From the NCBI GenBank assembly GCA_000277545.1, contig AKXM01000005.1, positions 124,001 to 188,000 on the forward strand: a stretch of 64,000 nucleotides of DNA, given 5' to 3'. Source of the stretch: Enterobacter sp. Ag1 (GTDB taxonomy: Bacteria; Pseudomonadota; Gammaproteobacteria; Enterobacterales; Enterobacteriaceae). This document shows positions 49,830-63,845 of the stretch, piece by piece. Position numbers and translations under genes: made by a program. Positions within the stretch are counted from its first letter, which is position 1. Every line of letters starts with the position of its first letter. The notes beneath the pieces were generated by a model. The model was not told the DNA's origin and did no database searches. It saw only the letters and a list, made by a program, of their open reading frames with translations.

Positions 49830-50147
49830 ATGCTGATACGCGAGCAGATAGAAGAGAAGTTAAAAGCCGCCTTTACCCCCGCGTACCTGGAAGTCGTGGA
49901 TGAAAGCTATCGTCACAATGTCCCGGCGGGCTCCGAAAGCCATTTTAAGGTGGTGCTGGTTAGCGATCGTTTTACCGGCGAGCGTTTTTTAAACCGCCAC
50001 CGCATGATTTATGGCACATTAAGCGAGGAACTGGCAGGCCCGGTACACGCGCTGGCGCTGCACACTTACACCGTCAAAGAGTGGGAAGGGCTGCAGGACA
50101 CGGTGTTTGCCTCCCCGAACTGCCGTGGCGCGGGCAGCATTGCCTGA
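49830..50147 (+). CDS. bolA: BolA transcriptional/morphogene regulator
   Basis: BolA affects cell shape and stress responses and binds Fe-S clusters with monothiol glutaredoxins. The start at 49830 ([15 protein letters not shown]) follows CGAGGAGA and gives 105 residues, as in E. coli. The KH-like BolA core has [20 protein letters not shown] (with the conserved His), [11 protein letters not shown] and the invariant [10 protein letters not shown]. It is divergent from yajG. Confidence 0.96.
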   Translation: MLIREQIEEKLKAAFTPAYLEVVDESYRHNVPAGSESHFKVVLVSDRFTGERFLNRHRMIYGTLSEELAGPVHALALHTYTVKEWEGLQDTVFASPNCRGAGSIA

Positions 50148-51794
<1,647 letters not shown>

Positions 51795-51798
51795 GTGC

Positions 51799-51864
51799 TT
51801 TTTGGCTGATTAGCCAAAAAACGCAGCATCGGGCCCGTCACCTTTTGGTGACGGGCTTTTTTAT
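51799..51864 (+). terminator. Terminators after tig
   Basis: A first hairpin, TTTTGGCT/AGCCAAAA (51799-51819), is followed by GCCCGTCACC/GGTGACGGGC with T6 (51832-51862), which is a strong Rho-independent terminator. Confidence 0.88.
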
Positions 51865-51935
51865 TGCTAAATCACACGATAAGCCATCAATAAAACCCCA
51901 TTTCAGGGTTAGCGTAACAACAAAAGGTTGTTATG

Positions 51936-51964
51936 CTTGAAACAGGGCAAATCATCCCCATTAT
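51936..51964 (+). promoter_or_regulatory. Candidate sigma-32 promoter of clpP
   Basis: CTTGAA (51936-51941), 15 bases, CCCCATTA (51957-51964) fits the heat-shock consensus CTTGAA/CCCCATNT. The E. coli clpPX operon is heat inducible. Confidence 0.6.
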
Positions 51965-52088
51965 TCGGGTGAGGTTCCATTAACAATCCCTGACTGACTC
52001 CGTCCAGAATCGGCGCAAGGAACATAGTCAATATCCTGCGTCTCAAGTAGAATCAGTACAGTAGGCTTAATTACTCCAGGAGACGGAC

Positions 52089-52712
52089 ATGTCATACAGT
52101 GGCGAACGAGATCAATTAGCACCCCATATGGCCCTGGTGCCGATGGTTGTTGAACAAACATCCCGCGGCGAACGTTCATACGATATCTATTCTCGTCTGC
52201 TTAAGGAGCGCGTCATCTTCCTGACCGGTCAGGTAGAAGATCATATGGCTAACCTGATTGTGGCGCAGATGCTGTTTCTGGAAGCAGAAAACCCGGAAAA
52301 AGATATCTATCTTTACATCAACTCTCCGGGTGGCGTAATTACGGCCGGGATGTCGATTTACGACACCATGAAGTTTATTAAGCCTGACGTCAGCACCATT
52401 TGTATGGGCCAGGCTTGCTCGATGGGCGCATTCCTGCTGACCGCTGGGGCAAAAGGTAAGCGTTTCTGCCTGCCGAACTCCCGCGTCATGATTCACCAGC
52501 CGCTGGGCGGCTATCAGGGCCAGGCGACGGATATCGAAATCCACGCTAAAGAGATCCTGAAAGTGAAAGCACGTATGAACGAGCTGATGGCGGAACATAC
52601 GGGCAAATCGCTTGAACAAATCGAGAAAGACACCGAGCGCGATCGTTTCCTCTCCGCAAGCGAAGCGGTAGAGTACGGTTTAGTCGATTCGATCCTGACT
52701 CACCGTAACTAA
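52089..52712 (+). CDS. clpP: ATP-dependent Clp protease proteolytic subunit
   Basis: ClpP is the tetradecameric serine protease that works with ClpX and ClpA. The 207 residues equal the E. coli precursor; the N-terminal propeptide (about 14 residues) is removed. The catalytic Ser is in [11 protein letters not shown], the His in [10 protein letters not shown] and the Asp in EKDTERDRF. The start has CAGGAGAC upstream. clpX follows after 132 bases. Confidence 0.98.
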   Translation: MSYSGERDQLAPHMALVPMVVEQTSRGERSYDIYSRLLKERVIFLTGQVEDHMANLIVAQMLFLEAENPEKDIYLYINSPGGVITAGMSIYDTMKFIKPDVSTICMGQACSMGAFLLTAGAKGKRFCLPNSRVMIHQPLGGYQGQATDIEIHAKEILKVKARMNELMAEHTGKSLEQIEKDTERDRFLSASEAVEYGLVDSILTHRN

Positions 52713-52844
52713 TGCCCGAAGCTTTAGGCCGCTATACTATAGTCAACGTCGCGGCCTGACTTAACGCTTCACTATCGGCTGCGCCGTAGAATGGCACTTG
52801 TGCTACCGGTGGTAGCACACAGAAACAGAGAAGAGGTTTTACTG

Positions 52845-54119
52845 ATGACAGATAAGCGCAAAGACGGTTCAGGCAAACTGCTGTACTGCTCTTTTTGCGG
52901 CAAAAGCCAGCATGAAGTGCGCAAGCTGATTGCCGGGCCGTCAGTGTATATCTGCGATGAGTGTGTCGATTTATGTAACGACATCATTCGCGAAGAGATT
53001 AAAGAAGTTGCGCCGCACCGTGAACGCAGTGCGTTGCCAACGCCGCACGAAATTCGCCACCATCTTGACGATTATGTTATCGGCCAGGAGCAGGCGAAGA
53101 AAGTGCTGGCGGTTGCGGTTTACAACCACTACAAACGTCTGCGCAACAGCGACACGTCCAACGGCGTTGAGCTGGGTAAAAGCAACATCCTGCTGATCGG
53201 CCCGACAGGTAGCGGTAAAACGCTGCTGGCAGAAACGCTGGCTCGCCTGCTGGATGTGCCATTTACCATGGCCGATGCAACCACGCTGACCGAAGCAGGT
53301 TACGTGGGCGAAGACGTTGAAAACATCATTCAGAAGCTGCTGCAGAAATGCGACTACGACGTACAGAAAGCCCAGCGCGGCATCGTGTATATCGATGAGA
53401 TCGATAAAATCTCCCGCAAATCTGATAACCCGTCCATCACCCGTGACGTGTCCGGTGAAGGTGTACAGCAGGCGCTGCTGAAGCTGATTGAAGGCACCGT
53501 GGCTGCCGTTCCACCTCAGGGTGGCCGTAAGCATCCGCAGCAGGAATTCCTGCAGGTTGATACCTCCAAGATTCTGTTTATCTGCGGCGGCGCATTTGCA
53601 GGCCTGGATAAAGTGATCGCCAACCGCGTGGAAACGGGTTCTGGTATCGGCTTTGGCGCAACGGTAAAAGCGAAGTCTGAGAAAGCCAGCGAAGGCCAAC
53701 TGCTTGGCCAGGTAGAACCAGAAGATCTGATCAAATTTGGTTTGATCCCTGAGTTTATCGGTCGTCTGCCGGTGGTCGCAACCTTAAGCGAACTGAGCGA
53801 AGACGCGCTGATCCAGATCCTGAAAGAGCCGAAAAATGCGCTTACCAAACAGTATCAGGCATTGTTCAACCTGGAAGGCGTAGAGCTGGAATTCCGTGAT
53901 GAAGCGCTCGACGCGATTGCGAAGAAAGCGATGATCCGTAAAACCGGTGCTCGTGGCTTGCGTTCCATCGTGGAAGGCGCGCTGCTGGACACCATGTACG
54001 ATCTGCCATCTCTGGACGACGTGGAAAAAGTGGTGATTGACGAGTCCGTCATCGCTGGCCAGTCCAAGCCGCTATTAATTTATGGTAAGCCGGAAGCTCA
54101 GCAGGCATCCGGTGAATAA
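52845..54119 (+). CDS. clpX: ATP-dependent Clp protease ATP-binding subunit ClpX
   Basis: ClpX is the AAA+ unfoldase that feeds ClpP. The start at 52845 ([15 protein letters not shown]) gives 424 residues as in E. coli. Order: the N-terminal zinc-binding domain (CSFCGK and CDECVDLC), Walker [12 protein letters not shown], pore loop AGYVGED, Walker B YIDEIDKI, the IGF-type ClpP-docking loop GIGFGA, and a sensor-2 arginine in [14 protein letters not shown] terminator follows. Confidence 0.98.
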   Translation: MTDKRKDGSGKLLYCSFCGKSQHEVRKLIAGPSVYICDECVDLCNDIIREEIKEVAPHRERSALPTPHEIRHHLDDYVIGQEQAKKVLAVAVYNHYKRLRNSDTSNGVELGKSNILLIGPTGSGKTLLAETLARLLDVPFTMADATTLTEAGYVGEDVENIIQKLLQKCDYDVQKAQRGIVYIDEIDKISRKSDNPSITRDVSGEGVQQALLKLIEGTVAAVPPQGGRKHPQQEFLQVDTSKILFICGGAFAGLDKVIANRVETGSGIGFGATVKAKSEKASEGQLLGQVEPEDLIKFGLIPEFIGRLPVVATLSELSEDALIQILKEPKNALTKQYQALFNLEGVELEFRDEALDAIAKKAMIRKTGARGLRSIVEGALLDTMYDLPSLDDVEKVVIDESVIAGQSKPLLIYGKPEAQQASGE

Positions 54120-54149
54120 TTCGCCAGAATAACCAGTCAGTTAATAAGA

Positions 54150-54180
54150 AAATGGGGGATTTTATCCCCCATTTATTTTT
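54150..54180 (+). terminator. Terminator after clpX
   Basis: The stem AAATGGGGGAT/ATCCCCCATTT is followed by ATTTTT. Confidence 0.88.
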
Positions 54181-54195
54181 CCTGCATTCCCACAG

Positions 54196-54223
54196 TTGAA
54201 TGTCCGGGAAACAGCCCCATATA
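54196..54223 (+). promoter_or_regulatory. Sigma-32 heat-shock promoter of lon
   Basis: TTGAA (54196-54200), 14 bases, CCCCATATA (54215-54223) closely matches the E. coli lon heat-shock promoter, including the CCCCATATACTGA -10 block. It lies about 75 bases before lon. Confidence 0.75.
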
Positions 54224-54295
54224 CTGATTTACTTGTTGGTGGAGCGGAAGCGTTCACCAAATCACCTGGCGGACATTAAACTAAGAGAGAGCTCT

Positions 54296-56650
54296 ATGAA
54301 TCCTGAGCGTTCTGAACGCATTGAAATCCCCGTATTGCCGCTGCGCGATGTGGTGGTTTATCCGCACATGGTTATTCCACTGTTTGTCGGGCGTGAAAAA
54401 TCCATTCGCTGCCTGGAAGCTGCAATGGACCATGATAAGAAAATCATGCTGGTGGCGCAGAAAGAGGCTTCGACGGATGAGCCAGGTGTTAACGACCTGT
54501 TCACTGTAGGTACCGTTGCTTCAATTCTGCAGATGCTGAAACTGCCCGACGGTACGGTAAAAGTACTGGTAGAAGGGCTTCAGCGCGCGCGTATCACCAC
54601 GCTGTCTGACAACGGCGACCACTTCTCTGCGCAGGCGGAGTACCTGAACTCGCCGGCGATTGAAGAGCGCGAGCAGGAAGTGCTGGTTCGCACCGCAATT
54701 AATCAGTTTGAAGGCTACATCAAGCTGAACAAAAAAATTCCACCAGAAGTGCTGACGTCGCTGAACAGCATCGACGATCCTGCACGTCTGGCCGATACCA
54801 TTGCCGCCCATATGCCGCTTAAGCTGTCGGACAAGCAATCTGTGCTTGAGATGTCCGATATCAACGAGCGTCTGGAATACCTGATGGCGATGATGGAGTC
54901 GGAAATCGATCTGCTGCAGGTGGAGAAACGCATTCGCAACCGCGTTAAAAAGCAGATGGAAAAAAGCCAGCGCGAGTACTATCTGAATGAGCAAATGAAG
55001 GCGATTCAGAAAGAACTGGGCGAAATGGACGACGCGCCTGATGAAAATGAAGCGCTGAAGCGCAAAATTGACGCGGCAAAAATGCCGAAAGAAGCGCGCG
55101 AGAAAACCGAAGCCGAGCTGCAGAAGCTGAAAATGATGTCGCCGATGTCTGCGGAAGCTACCGTCGTGCGCGGCTATATCGACTGGATGGTTCAGGTTCC
55201 TTGGAACGCGCGTAGCAAGGTCAAAAAAGATCTGCGTCAGGCGCAGGAAATCCTCGATACCGACCATTACGGTCTGGAACGTGTGAAAGATCGCATTCTG
55301 GAATACCTCGCAGTCCAAAGCCGTGTCAACAAGCTGAAAGGGCCAATTCTTTGCCTGGTTGGGCCGCCGGGGGTAGGTAAAACCTCTCTGGGCCAGTCCA
55401 TCGCTAAAGCCACGGGTCGTAAATACGTGCGTATGGCGCTGGGCGGGGTGCGTGACGAAGCGGAAATCCGTGGTCACCGCCGGACCTACATCGGCTCTAT
55501 GCCGGGTAAACTGATTCAGAAGATGGCCAAAGTCGGCGTCAAAAACCCGCTGTTCCTGCTGGATGAAATCGACAAAATGTCTTCCGACATGCGCGGCGAT
55601 CCTGCATCTGCGCTGCTGGAAGTCCTTGATCCAGAACAGAACGTGACGTTTAACGATCATTACCTGGAAGTGGACTACGATCTCAGCGACGTGATGTTTG
55701 TGGCGACCTCTAACTCCATGAACATTCCGGCGCCGCTGCTGGATCGTATGGAAGTGATTCGCCTGTCTGGCTATACCGAAGACGAAAAACTGAACATTGC
55801 CAAACAGCACCTGCTCCCGAAGCAAATTGAGCGCAACGCCCTGAAAAAAGGCGAGCTGAAAGTGGATGACAGCGCCATTGTGGGCATTATTCGCTACTAC
55901 ACTCGTGAAGCGGGCGTCCGTAGCCTGGAGCGTGAAATCTCCAAACTGTGCCGTAAAGCGGTGAAGCAGCTGCTGCTGGATAAATCGCTCAAGCACATCG
56001 AAATCAACGGCGACAACCTGAAGGATTACCTTGGGGTGCAACGCTTTGATTACGGCCGTGCCGACAGCGAAAACCGCGTAGGCCAGGTGACCGGGCTGGC
56101 GTGGACGGAAGTGGGCGGCGATTTGCTGACCATCGAAACCGCCTGCGTACCGGGTAAAGGCAAGCTGACTTATACCGGCTCCCTCGGTGAAGTTATGCAG
56201 GAGTCTATCCAGGCGGCGCTGACCGTTGTCCGTGCTCGTGCTGAAAAACTGGGTATCAACGGTGACTTCTACGAAAAACGTGATATTCACGTTCACGTGC
56301 CGGAAGGGGCAACGCCAAAAGACGGCCCAAGCGCCGGTATCGCAATGTGTACCGCGCTGGTTTCCTGCCTGACAGGGAACCCGGTTCGTGCCGATGTGGC
56401 AATGACCGGTGAAATTACCCTGCGTGGCCAGGTATTGCCGATTGGTGGCCTGAAAGAGAAACTGCTGGCAGCGCATCGTGGCGGCATCAAAACCGTGCTG
56501 ATCCCGGACGACAACAAGCGCGATCTGGAAGAAATTCCGGACAACGTGATTGCAGACCTGACGATTCATCCTGTGAAGCGTATTGAGGAAGTTCTGGCCC
56601 TCGCGCTGCAGAATGAGCCTTCCGGCATGCAGGTGGTCACCGCAAAATAG
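54296..56650 (+). CDS. lon: ATP-dependent protease Lon
   Basis: Lon is the hexameric AAA+ serine protease that removes misfolded and regulatory proteins. The start at 54296 ([20 protein letters not shown]) gives 784 residues, as in E. coli. Order: the N-terminal LON domain, a coiled-coil segment, Walker [12 protein letters not shown], Walker [11 protein letters not shown], and the C-terminal protease domain with catalytic Ser in PKDGPSAGI and Lys in [14 protein letters not shown]. Followed by a terminator at 56684. Confidence 0.98.
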   Translation: MNPERSERIEIPVLPLRDVVVYPHMVIPLFVGREKSIRCLEAAMDHDKKIMLVAQKEASTDEPGVNDLFTVGTVASILQMLKLPDGTVKVLVEGLQRARITTLSDNGDHFSAQAEYLNSPAIEEREQEVLVRTAINQFEGYIKLNKKIPPEVLTSLNSIDDPARLADTIAAHMPLKLSDKQSVLEMSDINERLEYLMAMMESEIDLLQVEKRIRNRVKKQMEKSQREYYLNEQMKAIQKELGEMDDAPDENEALKRKIDAAKMPKEAREKTEAELQKLKMMSPMSAEATVVRGYIDWMVQVPWNARSKVKKDLRQAQEILDTDHYGLERVKDRILEYLAVQSRVNKLKGPILCLVGPPGVGKTSLGQSIAKATGRKYVRMALGGVRDEAEIRGHRRTYIGSMPGKLIQKMAKVGVKNPLFLLDEIDKMSSDMRGDPASALLEVLDPEQNVTFNDHYLEVDYDLSDVMFVATSNSMNIPAPLLDRMEVIRLSGYTEDEKLNIAKQHLLPKQIERNALKKGELKVDDSAIVGIIRYYTREAGVRSLEREISKLCRKAVKQLLLDKSLKHIEINGDNLKDYLGVQRFDYGRADSENRVGQVTGLAWTEVGGDLLTIETACVPGKGKLTYTGSLGEVMQESIQAALTVVRARAEKLGINGDFYEKRDIHVHVPEGATPKDGPSAGIAMCTALVSCLTGNPVRADVAMTGEITLRGQVLPIGGLKEKLLAAHRGGIKTVLIPDDNKRDLEEIPDNVIADLTIHPVKRIEEVLALALQNEPSGMQVVTAK

Positions 56651-56683
56651 TGACCTGACGCAAATACAGTCAATAAAATTAGG

Positions 56684-56720
56684 GCTGGTAAGTGAATTGT
56701 CACTTGCCAGCTTTTTTTTG
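56684..56720 (+). terminator. Terminator after lon
   Basis: GCTGGTAAGTGA and its near-complement TCACTTGCCAGC pair, followed by T8. Confidence 0.9.
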
Positions 56721-56859
56721 TGTCGCTAATTTAGTTGCTGGCTGAGCTTATCGTCCACAACTCCTGTTGTAAGGGCATGACGAGCCTGTTATAACTGCTG
56801 CGCGGTCGCGCCTGAGGGATATCAGGTGCGATATAAATTATAAAGAGAGGAAGAGAAGA

Positions 56860-57132
56860 GTGAATAAATCTCAACTGATAGACAAAATTGCCGCAGGTGC
56901 TGATATTTCTAAAGCCGCGGCTGGACGTGCATTAGATGCTGTTATTGCTTCTGTTACTGAATCTCTGCAGTCCGGGGAAGACGTAGCACTGGTAGGTTTT
57001 GGTACCTTTGCTGTTAAAGAGCGTGCTGCCCGTACTGGCCGCAACCCTCAAACCGGTAAAGAAATCACCATCGCCGCAGCAAAAGTACCAGGCTTCCGTG
57101 CTGGTAAAGCGCTGAAAGACGCTGTTAACTGA
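56860..57132 (+). CDS. hupB: DNA-binding protein HU-beta
   Basis: HupB is one subunit of HU, the nucleoid protein that bends DNA. It is 90 residues, starting with GTG after AGAGGAAGAG, the same unusual start codon as E. coli hupB. The basic beta arm is [21 protein letters not shown], with Pro in the RNPQTG tip that inserts into DNA. A hairpin after the stop (GGCGCATCA/TGATGTGCC with T6, about 57180-57207) is the terminator. Confidence 0.97.
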   Translation: MNKSQLIDKIAAGADISKAAAGRALDAVIASVTESLQSGEDVALVGFGTFAVKERAARTGRNPQTGKEITIAAAKVPGFRAGKALKDAVN

Positions 57133-57179
57133 TTTATTGGCCCCGACTGACTGGGGTAGATGGTGTCAGGTATCGCAGG

Positions 57180-57207
57180 GGCGCATCATTTGATGTGCCT
57201 TTTTTAT
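57180..57207 (+). terminator. Terminator after hupB
   Basis: GGCGCATCA/TGATGTGCC (one mismatch) is followed by a run of T residues. Confidence 0.8.
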
Positions 57208-57368
57208 TGCCTGAAGCCGAATTTTACGCAGGTGTTGATGATTTGCAGCGGGTTTCTTGTCACAATACGCCCTTGCGCGCAGCACAGGGCAGCTTGAGTC
57301 ATTAAGGATGCCAGCTTAGCGCCTGCGCAGGTTTACCAAGTCATACTACAGCGGAGTGTTGTTACACC

Positions 57369-59739
<2,371 letters not shown>

Positions 59740-59790
59740 GTTTACGTGCTCAGGCTTCCACCTGAAGAGAAAAGTTTGCTACGCTGAGTT

Positions 59791-59806
59791 AGAGGTCATA
59801 CCAGTT
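59791..59806 (+). promoter_or_regulatory. Candidate FadR site upstream of fadM
   Basis: AGAGGTCATACCAGTT resembles the FadR operator core CTGGTCNGACCNG (GGTC and ACCAG arms kept, two end bases different). E. coli fadM is a FadR target, which makes this position plausible. Confidence 0.4.
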
Positions 59807-59870
59807 GTCGGGGTATGGCCTCGCTTACCTTCACCTGATGACAACAAGAACAGAACAAGGGCTTCGCGCT

Positions 59871-60272
59871 ATGCAGACACATATCAAAGTTCGTGGATAC
59901 CACATGGACGTCTATCAACACGTTAACAACGCCCGTTATCTTGAGTTCCTCGAGGAGGCCCGCTGGGAAGGGCTGGAAAAAACGACGGGCTTCCAGTGGA
60001 TGACGGAACACAACATCGCTTTTATCGTGGTTAACATCAATATTAGCTACCGCCGTCCGGCGGTACTTGGGGATCTGCTGCGCATTGACAGCAAACTCCA
60101 GCAGATTAACGGTAAAAGCGGTGTGTTGAGCCAGGTGGTGACGCTGGAGCCTGAAGGCGAAGCCGTGGCCGACGCGCTGCTGACCTTCGTCTGCATTGAT
60201 TTAAAGACGCAAAAGGCCGTTCCGCTGGAAGGTGAACTGCGTGAGAAACTGGAACAGATGATGAGTGCCTAA
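59871..60272 (+). CDS. fadM: Long-chain acyl-CoA thioesterase FadM (YbaW)
   Basis: FadM hydrolyses long-chain acyl-CoAs such as 3,5-tetradecadienoyl-CoA arising in beta-oxidation. The start at 59871 (MQTHIKVRGYHMDVYQHVNN) gives 133 residues (E. coli 132). The single hotdog domain has the catalytic Asp in DVYQHVNNARYLEFLEEAR. Longer in-frame starts lack homology. A strong hairpin at 60281 separates it from convergent queC. Confidence 0.95.
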   Translation: MQTHIKVRGYHMDVYQHVNNARYLEFLEEARWEGLEKTTGFQWMTEHNIAFIVVNINISYRRPAVLGDLLRIDSKLQQINGKSGVLSQVVTLEPEGEAVADALLTFVCIDLKTQKAVPLEGELREKLEQMMSA

Positions 60273-60280
60273 AATCGCCG

Positions 60281-60314
60281 ACAAAGAGGGAAAAGCCTGG
60301 TTTTCCCTCTTTGT
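60281..60314. terminator. Bidirectional terminator between fadM and queC
   Basis: The stem ACAAAGAGGGAAAA/TTTTCCCTCTTTGT with a 6-base loop; A/T-rich ends allow use in both directions. Confidence 0.82.
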
Positions 60315-60413
60315 TATCATCAGCAGAAAATCAATGAATTGATTTTCCGGTCTTTTTACGAACTGTCCGGTATTTCTTCTATCGACAGAGGCTTGTGACC
60401 ACGCCGTTATGTT

Positions 60414-61109
60414 TTATTTGAGGCCTGTTTTTTGCTTCATTGCGGCCATGACTGCGGGTTTATTGGCCAGATAGTGGTTCAGGCCCTTAGCTCGCAGATT
60501 ACAGGCGGCGCATTCGCCACAGCCGTCGCCCTGGATGCCGTTGTAGCAGGTCAGCGTCTCCAGGCGGACCGTTTCCAGGCTCTGCCAGTAATCGGCCAGC
60601 GCCCAGGTTTCCGCTTTGTCCAGCCACATCAGCGGCGTTTCAAACCGGATATCTCTTGCCATCCCGAGGCTTACCGCATGGTTAAGTGCTTTGACAAACT
60701 CGTCGCGGCAGTCCGGGTAGCCAGAGAAGTCCGTTTCGCAGACGCCGGTTATCACGGATTCTGCTTCAACCTGATAAGCGTAAATCGCCGCCAGGGTCAG
60801 GAACAGGATATTGCGGCCTGGGACGAAAGTGCTTGGGATGCCTTTGTCCTCCGGGTTGTAACCCGGCACCGGAATGCTGTCTCGCGTCAGGCTGCTCACC
60901 GCCAGTTCGTTCAGCAGGGTAACGTCCAGGACTTTATGCGCACGGGCGCCAAGCTTCAGCGAGAGCTTTTGGGCCACCTCAATTTCTGCCCGATGGCGCT
61001 GACCATAATCAAAGGTCACACAGTGGACTTCATCGTATTGCTGTAAGGCCTGAATCAGGCAAGTGGTGGAGTCCTGTCCGCCGCTGAAAACCACGACTGT
61101 ACGTTTCAT
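60414..61109 (-). CDS. queC: 7-cyano-7-deazaguanine synthase QueC
   Basis: QueC makes preQ0 from 7-carboxy-7-deazaguanine, ammonia and ATP, feeding the queuosine pathway completed by Tgt and QueA, also in this window. It is 231 residues, as in E. coli. The PP-loop ATP motif [12 protein letters not shown] is at the N-terminus, and the zinc site [16 protein letters not shown] is near the C-terminus. The start MKRTVVV is preceded by GATAGAGA. Confidence 0.97.
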   Translation of the reverse strand: MKRTVVVFSGGQDSTTCLIQALQQYDEVHCVTFDYGQRHRAEIEVAQKLSLKLGARAHKVLDVTLLNELAVSSLTRDSIPVPGYNPEDKGIPSTFVPGRNILFLTLAAIYAYQVEAESVITGVCETDFSGYPDCRDEFVKALNHAVSLGMARDIRFETPLMWLDKAETWALADYWQSLETVRLETLTCYNGIQGDGCGECAACNLRAKGLNHYLANKPAVMAAMKQKTGLK

Positions 61110-61183
61110 TCTCTATCCTGTCGTTCATTAGGGTGTCTGGAAAAGGCTATGGTAACGTCCCGCCAGGGCGTGAGCCAGCTTCT

Positions 61184-62887
61184 TCACGTCATTCCCGGCG
61201 GCGGGAGCCAGGCTTCGCAAAAATCAAACCAGCCCCAGGCATTCAGTTCAATGCCGTTCACGCCGGGTGGGGCGCTTATCTGGTAGCGATAATTAAACAG
61301 CGGTGTGACCACGGCATCCCGCATCAGGCCATGAAAAACGTCTTTCAGCCCTTCATTGCGTTCATAAGAAGGAGGGGAAGCCTGCACGGCATCCAGCGTG
61401 GCCTGCAGATGGGCATAATGGCCGGCGCTCAATAAATTGGGCCACAATACATCGCTGCGCAGCCATTGTTCCAGGGTGTATTCCGGCGCTTCGCCAATCA
61501 GCCTGTCGCCCATCACGATATCGGCCTGGGCTAAATTTTCGCAGCCAGCCCAGGTTTTAGCGTCGTGAAAAATGACCGTCAGTTCGCAGCCGCGCTCTGC
61601 CAGATAGTGCCTGAGCTGAAGAGCCATCGCATGAAGCTCGACCGGCAAATGGTAAACCAGGGTCAGTTTTTTCGGTAACGTGACGGCTGTGTGCGCATCC
61701 CAGCCTGGAATCTGCCAGCCAGGGATCATCTCCCTATTGGGCGTGATCAGCTCACTGTTAAGCGGCAGCGAGCCTATCATCTCTGGCTCCCGGACAATCT
61801 GCATGATTGTTCTGGCCTGCTCTGCGCTGAGCCTTCCCTGTGGCCTGATGCCTAAATAGCAAAAGCCCAGGCTGATGCTATTACTGACCGGGCGCAGGTT
61901 CTCCAGCTCATCCTGCTGGCCGATGGCGATTTGCACCGGATGCAGGCAGCTTGTGCCGAGCGTGGTTTCGAAGAGCTGCGGGGTTATCCAGTATTCGATG
62001 GCTTTCAGCAGCGGGTGTTTCAGATGATAACTTTCAAAGCTTTCCAGCCGCACCAGGTTCGGCTTGAAGCTGACAATGCGGAATGGGCCGCAGCCCAGTT
62101 GTGTATCCTGCGGATGGGCCAGGCGGCTGCAGTAGCTCGCCAGGCGATGCGCGAGCCAATAGTCCGGCCGATGCAAAATAAAGCGCAGGCACTGCGCGTG
62201 AGGGATCTCAATACGCTTGACGCTGATAAACAGCCGCCGCAGGGCGGGCAGCTCGAGCAGCATCATCAGCCGCTGTTGAAGCTGATGGGTTTCTACGGGC
62301 TCACCGTTGTGCCAGTGCAGGGTTGAGCGAATAAAAAAGTCCCAGCACAGGCCATTGTTTGATATTTGCCAGTGGTGGGCGAGGTCAGGCTGGGGCTCCG
62401 GGCTTTCACGGGTAAAGCGCGTGAGGCCGGAAAACACCTGCCCGGCGAGATGCTGCTCGGCTCTACCCGGCAGAAAACCAGGGGCAACGGGATCGAGAGG
62501 TCGATAATAAGGAATACGCAGCGTGGGGACGTCATTTTGCCACTGGCCGCCGAGGAACGGCTGTAATAACTGGCGAAGCTGTTCCGGCGCAAGCTGAGCC
62601 AGCTCCAGCGCATTCTGATGCTGGCCCTTATCCAGAACCTGCTCCATCATGCCGGAACGCACGTTTTCCGGCGAAACCAGAAACGTCAGGTCACCGCGTT
62701 TACCGCGGCCAGACTGTGCACGCCAGCGCAGCCAGCCCGCGTCTTCAAGCTGATTAAGCAGCGTCCTGACGTGGCGATCGCTACAAAAACAGCGCTCGGC
62801 CAGCTCGGCAACGGTCACCTGCTGCGGTTCCCCGCCGGAAGGCTGCCATAAACGCTGGAATTGATTGAGCCGATTCAGAAGTCGCAT
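61184..62887 (-). CDS. ybaE: YbaE, SgrR-like transcriptional regulator/solute-binding protein
   Basis: A 567-residue cytoplasmic protein resembling SgrR. The N-terminal helix-turn-helix (about 1-110: VTVAELAERCFCSDRHVRTL) is fused to an SBP_bac_5 peptide-binding-like domain (about 160-550: RIPYYRPLDPVAPGFLPGRAE, DLAHHWQISNNGLCWDF). E. coli YbaE has no established ligand or target. It lies between queC and cof as in E. coli, divergent from cof. Confidence 0.93.
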   Translation of the reverse strand: MRLLNRLNQFQRLWQPSGGEPQQVTVAELAERCFCSDRHVRTLLNQLEDAGWLRWRAQSGRGKRGDLTFLVSPENVRSGMMEQVLDKGQHQNALELAQLAPEQLRQLLQPFLGGQWQNDVPTLRIPYYRPLDPVAPGFLPGRAEQHLAGQVFSGLTRFTRESPEPQPDLAHHWQISNNGLCWDFFIRSTLHWHNGEPVETHQLQQRLMMLLELPALRRLFISVKRIEIPHAQCLRFILHRPDYWLAHRLASYCSRLAHPQDTQLGCGPFRIVSFKPNLVRLESFESYHLKHPLLKAIEYWITPQLFETTLGTSCLHPVQIAIGQQDELENLRPVSNSISLGFCYLGIRPQGRLSAEQARTIMQIVREPEMIGSLPLNSELITPNREMIPGWQIPGWDAHTAVTLPKKLTLVYHLPVELHAMALQLRHYLAERGCELTVIFHDAKTWAGCENLAQADIVMGDRLIGEAPEYTLEQWLRSDVLWPNLLSAGHYAHLQATLDAVQASPPSYERNEGLKDVFHGLMRDAVVTPLFNYRYQISAPPGVNGIELNAWGWFDFCEAWLPPPGMT

Positions 62888-62981
62888 AATAAACTCGGAA
62901 CATTTTTTTCCAAGTATTCACTATTAGTTCCGCATATTCCAGAGGATACTTTTGCCTGTCACGATCACTTCTGGAGTAACC

Positions 62982-63806
62982 ATGGCTCGTCTGGCTGCAT
63001 TTGATATGGACGGCACGCTGCTGCTGCCCGACCATAACCTTGGGGAAGCAACCCTGAATACGCTGAAGCGCCTGCGTGAAGAGCGCCAGATAACCCTGGC
63101 TTTTGCAACCGGCCGCCACGAGCTGGAGATGCGCCATATTCTCGGCAAGATCGATCTCGACGCTTTCCTGATCACCGGCAACGGCACGCGCATTCACAGC
63201 ATGGAAGGTGAGCTAATGCACCGCAACGATCTCTCGCCGTGGGCGGTAGAGACGGTGCTACACGGCCACTGGGATACCGAAGCGAGCATGCATGCCTTTA
63301 ACGATTCAGGTTGGCTAACCAGCCATGAAATCCCGGAAATGCTTCATGCACACGTATACAGCGGTTTCCGGCCACATATCGTCGATCTTCGTCGTTTACC
63401 GGCTCACGAGGTCACCAAGATCTGCTTCTGCGGCGATCATGACGATCTGTGCCGCCTGCGCATTCAGCTCAATGAAGCGCTGGGCGATCGCGCCTTTCTT
63501 TGCTTCTCGGCAATGGACTGCCTGGAAGTGCTGCCGGTGGGCAGCAACAAGGGCGCAGCGCTTGATGTACTGAGCGCCCACTTAGGTTTGACTCTGCAGG
63601 ATTGCATGGCATTTGGCGACGCGATGAACGACCGCGAAATGCTCTCGGCGGTTGGGCACGGCCTGATTATGGGCAACGCCATGCCGCAGCTAAAAGCGGA
63701 TTTACCCCATCTGCCGGTTATCGGCCACTGCCGTAACCAGGCGGTCTCGCACTATTTGACGCACTGGCTGGACACTCCACATCTCACCTATTCCCCCGAA
63801 TATTGA
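62982..63806 (+). CDS. cof: HMP-PP phosphatase Cof (HAD superfamily)
   Basis: Cof is a HAD phosphatase that hydrolyses the thiamine precursor HMP-PP and other phosphates. The start at 62982 ([18 protein letters not shown]) has TGGAGTAACC upstream and gives 274 residues (E. coli 272). The catalytic DMDGTLL, the cap domain in the middle (type II), and the late metal motif [14 protein letters not shown] are present, with the nearby Lys in [11 protein letters not shown] hairpin terminator follows. Confidence 0.96.
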   Translation: MARLAAFDMDGTLLLPDHNLGEATLNTLKRLREERQITLAFATGRHELEMRHILGKIDLDAFLITGNGTRIHSMEGELMHRNDLSPWAVETVLHGHWDTEASMHAFNDSGWLTSHEIPEMLHAHVYSGFRPHIVDLRRLPAHEVTKICFCGDHDDLCRLRIQLNEALGDRAFLCFSAMDCLEVLPVGSNKGAALDVLSAHLGLTLQDCMAFGDAMNDREMLSAVGHGLIMGNAMPQLKADLPHLPVIGHCRNQAVSHYLTHWLDTPHLTYSPEY

Positions 63807-63814
63807 GACCTTAC

Positions 63815-63845
63815 AGCGCCGGGCATTTCGCCCGGTTTTTTTATT
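63815..63845. terminator. Terminator between cof and cysteine-synthase-like gene
   Basis: GCCGGGC/GCCCGGT-type stem with an ATTTC loop and T7 on the plus strand. Its T-tract reaches the last codons of the convergent gene. Confidence 0.78.

Noticed and set aside
54521-56569. Very long antisense reading frame inside lon (minus strand)
   Set aside because: It lies wholly opposite the intact lon gene; the product is rich in His, Arg, Gln and Phe with no domain, an effect of third-position GC bias on the opposite strand.
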